7,559 nt of DNA from Gammaproteobacteria bacterium (lineage in GTDB: Bacteria; Pseudomonadota; Gammaproteobacteria; Eutrophobiales; Eutrophobiaceae). The stretch covers positions 1,996 to 9,554 of the forward strand of contig JAAXHV010000358.1 in assembly GCA_012270695.1 (NCBI GenBank). The letters run 5' to 3'. Each line of letters starts with the position of its first letter. Positions within the stretch are counted from its first letter, which is position 1. A model generated the notes under the pieces. That model was not told where the DNA came from. It worked only from the letters and a program-made list of their open reading frames with translations, and did not search any database. Below, piece by piece: positions 5,221 to 7,559 of this stretch. A program made the translations under genes and the position numbers.

Positions 5221-6429
5221 TTATGCAACTTTTTTCAGGTAGTTTATCTGGCAGCCAACCAATAACAGGTAGGAGAGTACTGAAAGGGCTATAGAGATCA
5301 CTACGGGCAGATACAGACTCAGGATATTGCCGTTATAAACCAGCGAAGCTATGACGGCCGCCAGCGCGCCAATTGCCATAGACATGCTGTTGGATATCCC
5401 TGCTGCTGTTCCGGCCTTGTCCGGGTGATGCGCGATCGCCCCGGCCATGGACGGCGGATTGACCAGCGCGGTAAATGCGAACAGTAACAGGAAAGGGGAG
5501 ACGATGGTGAAAACGCTGACTGGAAAAGACCAGAGTGTGAGCAGAATAAGCCCTGCGCTGGAGAAAGTTCCACATAGACCGAGCCGTAAGGTACGTTCGG
5601 AGCCGTGCAGCCGAATGATCATGCTGCCAATCAATGAGCCACAAATATAAGCGAAAGCCATGCTACCGATATAGACGCCGAACAGGGTTGGACCCGTGAA
5701 CAAGTGATCGGCGAAATACAGTGGGGCGCTGGTCAGAAAAGTAAAAAAAGCGGCATTGACAAATCCGTATATCAGGGTGTAACCCCAGAACAACCTGGAC
5801 TTGATGAGATTGTTGAAGTCAGCCCTCATTTTTTCGAAGGCATTTTCTGCTGTTTTTCCCTGTTGTCTTGTTTCCGGCAGCATCGACAGCAGCCGGATGA
5901 GAACAACAAAGGCCAGACCGGTCATAGCATAAAAACTCATGCGCCATCCGGAAGTTTCAATCAGGTAACCGGATAAGGCCGGCGCGAGCATCGTTGCCAC
6001 TCCCATGCCGCCAGCCAGGTAAGCGGTGTAACGGGCAGAATCATCAATATTGAACGTGTCGCGGAACATCGCGCGAGTCACGACGGTAGCTGTGGCTATG
6101 CCTGTGGCCTGGACCAGCCGGAAAACAGCAAACCACAGCATTGTGCCGCTCAAGGCACAGGCCAGGCTTGCCAGGGTAAATACAGCAAAACCCCACAACA
6201 ATATCGGGCGCCGGCCATAACGGTCTGCCAATACGCCATGTATGGGTTGCGCCAGGGCCAGCCCCAGCAGGTAGATCGAAATAGCGAACTGCACCGTAGA
6301 CAGGGGCAGGTTAAACTCCGCACCGATGGCAGGCAGCGCCGGCACACATGCAGTCATGGCCAGGGGGGAGAATGCGCTGGCCAGGACCAGCAACGTGACA
6401 GGCAGTTGTTGTTTTTGCGTTGGATTCAT
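5221..6429 (-). CDS. Bcr/CflA-family drug resistance MFS transporter
   Basis: This 402-residue hydrophobic protein has about twelve predicted membrane segments and belongs to the DHA1 Bcr/CflA group of inner-membrane proton-coupled exporters. Visible family marks are the early PALPAIGAEF (31-40), motif A between helices 2 and 3 (GVLADRYGRRP, 65-75), and the antiporter-type motif APALSGYLIETSGWR (149-163). A charged loop after helix 6 (PETRQQGKTAENAFEKMRAD) is typical of the central loop. I chose ATG 6427-6429 because the extra 56 residues available upstream are Arg/Ser-rich, unlike any N-terminus of this family, and arise from a GC-rich spacer without stops. No clear Shine-Dalgarno is present, so the exact start is less sure than the identity. 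The substrate is unknown; relatives export bicyclomycin, chloramphenicol or other small compounds. Confidence 0.92.
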   Translation of the reverse strand: MNPTQKQQLPVTLLVLASAFSPLAMTACVPALPAIGAEFNLPLSTVQFAISIYLLGLALAQPIHGVLADRYGRRPILLWGFAVFTLASLACALSGTMLWFAVFRLVQATGIATATVVTRAMFRDTFNIDDSARYTAYLAGGMGVATMLAPALSGYLIETSGWRMSFYAMTGLAFVVLIRLLSMLPETRQQGKTAENAFEKMRADFNNLIKSRLFWGYTLIYGFVNAAFFTFLTSAPLYFADHLFTGPTLFGVYIGSMAFAYICGSLIGSMIIRLHGSERTLRLGLCGTFSSAGLILLTLWSFPVSVFTIVSPFLLLFAFTALVNPPSMAGAIAHHPDKAGTAAGISNSMSMAIGALAAVIASLVYNGNILSLYLPVVISIALSVLSYLLLVGCQINYLKKVA

Positions 6430-6542
6430 ACTAAGCCGGCACGAGGTGCGGTTTAATCCAGCCCGGATTGATGCGATGATAGCGCCGGATTTTTGATGTG
6501 CACCCTCCCTGGCGCACCCCCTGCGGGCGTCCTTCGAACGTC

Positions 6543-6565
6543 CAACTCTGCTCCAGGCAGAGTTG
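6543..6565. other. Perfect stem-loop in the spacer downstream of the DUF1838 gene
   Basis: CAACTCTGC (6543-6551) pairs with GCAGAGTTG (6557-6565) around a 5-base loop. No T-run follows on either strand, so it is not a standard intrinsic terminator. It could be a processing or attenuation hairpin between the DUF1838 and transporter genes, which are 180 bp apart on the same strand. The remainder of 6430-6609 is GC-rich and shows nothing else I can name. Confidence 0.45.
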
Positions 6566-6609
6566 TGCCGCCAGCGGTGTCTGCGGCTGAAACTCAAGCC
6601 AGGCTTTTT

Positions 6610-7512
6610 TTACTTTTCCAGCCCGTCAATATATTTCTTGAAGTATGTCCAACTGGTTTCGTTCGGGCGGTTGTCGTCACCGGGTGGCGGGCTCGTATAC
6701 TCAGGGTAGTTAGCCCTGATTTCATCCTTGAGCAGTGCCGGCAGATCATCCCAACTGTCCAGCTTCTTGCCTACGGCGTTAAAATACATCAACCCACTGC
6801 GGCCTCCCATCTTCATCCACGGCAACCAGGGAGCGATGCGCACCCAGGCGACATTGATATCAGCGGTATTTTTCGACTGGTCGGCGATATCGTGTATGTT
6901 ACCGGTAAAGTCGAAGATTTCAGTTGCATGGTAAGTGTTGCCCACGTAGGGCTGGTAATCTCCTCCCAGGACATTGGTATAAAACAGCGGCACTTCAAAC
7001 GTCAGAAAAGCGACGTCGTCGATGACCAGGGGCGCAAATTTGCGTTCTTTCCCATCCCGGTCCAAAGCAAATCGTGGTCGTCCGTTCACAGGGTCATTGG
7101 CAACATGCAGGACTTTGACCTTTTCGCCTGTCCAGGGGTTATCCCAGTCACGGAGTATCTCACCGGTTTTCGGGTCCTGGTAAAGCATGATTTCCCTGGA
7201 CACCATGCGATAGCCCTCGCCTTTTTCCGCATCGTTAAGAGTTATGCATTGTCTGACGTTCATTCCTGCTACCCGGAACAACAGTTTGTCCCGTTCACCC
7301 GGCACGCGTGCATAAGCACGTCCTTGCCACGTGTAAGTGACCGGCTCATTATCCTTGAGTGAGCAGTGGATTTTGCGTTGTGCCTGTATGTAGCCTTTGC
7401 CCGTGGTGAAATCGATTTGCGCGGCCGAGTGCATCGAAAACAGGAGCAGAAAAGCGCAGATTAGCGCGGGAATGGGGTCAGGTCGCACATTGCACATACA
7501 GATGTCTGTCAT
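6610..7512 (-). CDS. DUF1838-family exported protein
   Basis: The ORF is 300 residues. The start region has a hydrophobic stretch ALICAFLLLFSM (17-28) ending HSAAQ, which reads as a signal peptide with an A-x-A-type cleavage before Gln32, so the mature protein is probably periplasmic or otherwise exported. The mature part fits DUF1838 (PF08894), an uncharacterised family seen in marine and sphingomonad-type proteobacteria: TYTWQGRAYARVPG, LRDWDNPWTGEKV, and near the middle WVRIAPWLPWMKMGGRSGL. Function is unknown and no catalytic motif is evident. Residues 6-13 (MCNVRPDP) are encoded by the left arm of a REP-like inverted repeat, and the start codon lies in that repeat's loop, so the present N-terminus is unlikely to be ancestral. 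ATG 7497 (residue 6) is an alternative start, and 7526 is a candidate original start in another frame. Confidence 0.82.
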   Translation of the reverse strand: MTDICMCNVRPDPIPALICAFLLLFSMHSAAQIDFTTGKGYIQAQRKIHCSLKDNEPVTYTWQGRAYARVPGERDKLLFRVAGMNVRQCITLNDAEKGEGYRMVSREIMLYQDPKTGEILRDWDNPWTGEKVKVLHVANDPVNGRPRFALDRDGKERKFAPLVIDDVAFLTFEVPLFYTNVLGGDYQPYVGNTYHATEIFDFTGNIHDIADQSKNTADINVAWVRIAPWLPWMKMGGRSGLMYFNAVGKKLDSWDDLPALLKDEIRANYPEYTSPPPGDDNRPNETSWTYFKKYIDGLEK

Positions 7513-7559
7513 AGCTTCATACTCATTTTCTTTATATGTGCAATGTGCGACCTGACCCC
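7474..7559. repeat. REP-like (REPIN-type) perfect inverted repeat
   Basis: The 24-bp arms at 7474-7497 (starting GGGGTCAGGTCGCACATTGC) and 7536-7559 (ending CGACCTGACCCC) are exact reverse complements around a 38-bp spacer. GGGGTCAGGTC-type ends are, from memory, characteristic of repeats mobilised by RAYT (IS200-like TnpA_REP) transposases in proteobacteria. The right arm ends exactly at the window edge, so more of the element or a RAYT gene could lie just outside. The left arm is inside the DUF1838 coding frame. Confidence 0.85.
7509..7526 (-). other. Mini-ORF overlapping the DUF1838 start (possible relic of the original start)
   Basis: In the repeat spacer the minus strand reads ATG AGT ATG AAG CTA TGA (MSMKL stop), preceded by purine-rich AAAGAAA. 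Its stop overlaps the DUF1838 ATG as ATGA. MSMKL looks like the basic start of a signal peptide. It may be the former N-terminus cut off from its frame by the repeat, or a coupling leader for the current start. Confidence 0.35.

Noticed and set aside
6430..6597. 56-residue N-terminal extension of the MFS transporter
   Set aside because: The extension is Arg/Ser-rich, unlike Bcr/CflA N-termini, and covers a stem-loop spacer; the methionine at 6429 starts the usual family sequence.
6493..7362. Plus-strand ORF of 289 codons
   Set aside because: It lies antisense to the DUF1838 gene, and its composition is that of a complementary-frame shadow.

Overview
The window looks like part of a Gram-negative proteobacterial chromosome, most likely an aquatic or marine gammaproteobacterium. 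The reasons are a large TonB-dependent outer-membrane receptor, a Bcr/CflA-type exporter, a DUF1838 exported protein and a REP-like inverted repeat of the kind associated with RAYT transposases. Species cannot be fixed from the sequence alone.

Layout: (i) 1-1551, plus strand, the C-terminal two-thirds or so of a TonB-dependent receptor whose plug lies outside the window. (ii) 1552-1734, a junction holding the decayed 3' end of a second DUF4143-type ATPase gene on the minus strand and one copy of a short dispersed motif. (iii) 1735-2371, a complete HigB/HigA-type toxin-antitoxin operon closed by a clear intrinsic terminator. (iv) 2372-3574, a small uncertain ORF coupled to a 299-residue protein that I recognise as an AbiJ-like (AbiJ_NTD4 plus HEPN-like C-terminus) abortive-infection candidate. 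(v) 3575-3898, a graveyard with a transposase fragment and repeated copies of the same motif. (vi) 3899-5140, minus strand, an intact AAA_14/DUF4143 ATPase. (vii) 5221-6429, minus strand, a Bcr/CflA multidrug efflux transporter. (viii) 6610-7512, minus strand, a DUF1838 exported protein whose translation start lies in the loop of a perfect 24-bp inverted repeat that ends at the window edge.

The most informative reading is that 1620-3939 is a small accessory (defence/addiction) island placed between ordinary envelope and transport genes. It carries a toxin-antitoxin module and a putative HEPN abortive-infection gene, is AT-richer by eye than its flanks, contains transposase debris, and is bounded by a 42-bp direct repeat. 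That repeat is the last 14 codons of a DUF4143 ATPase gene: decayed on the left, and part of the intact gene on the right. No function is shown experimentally; the defence role is inferred from family resemblance and context.
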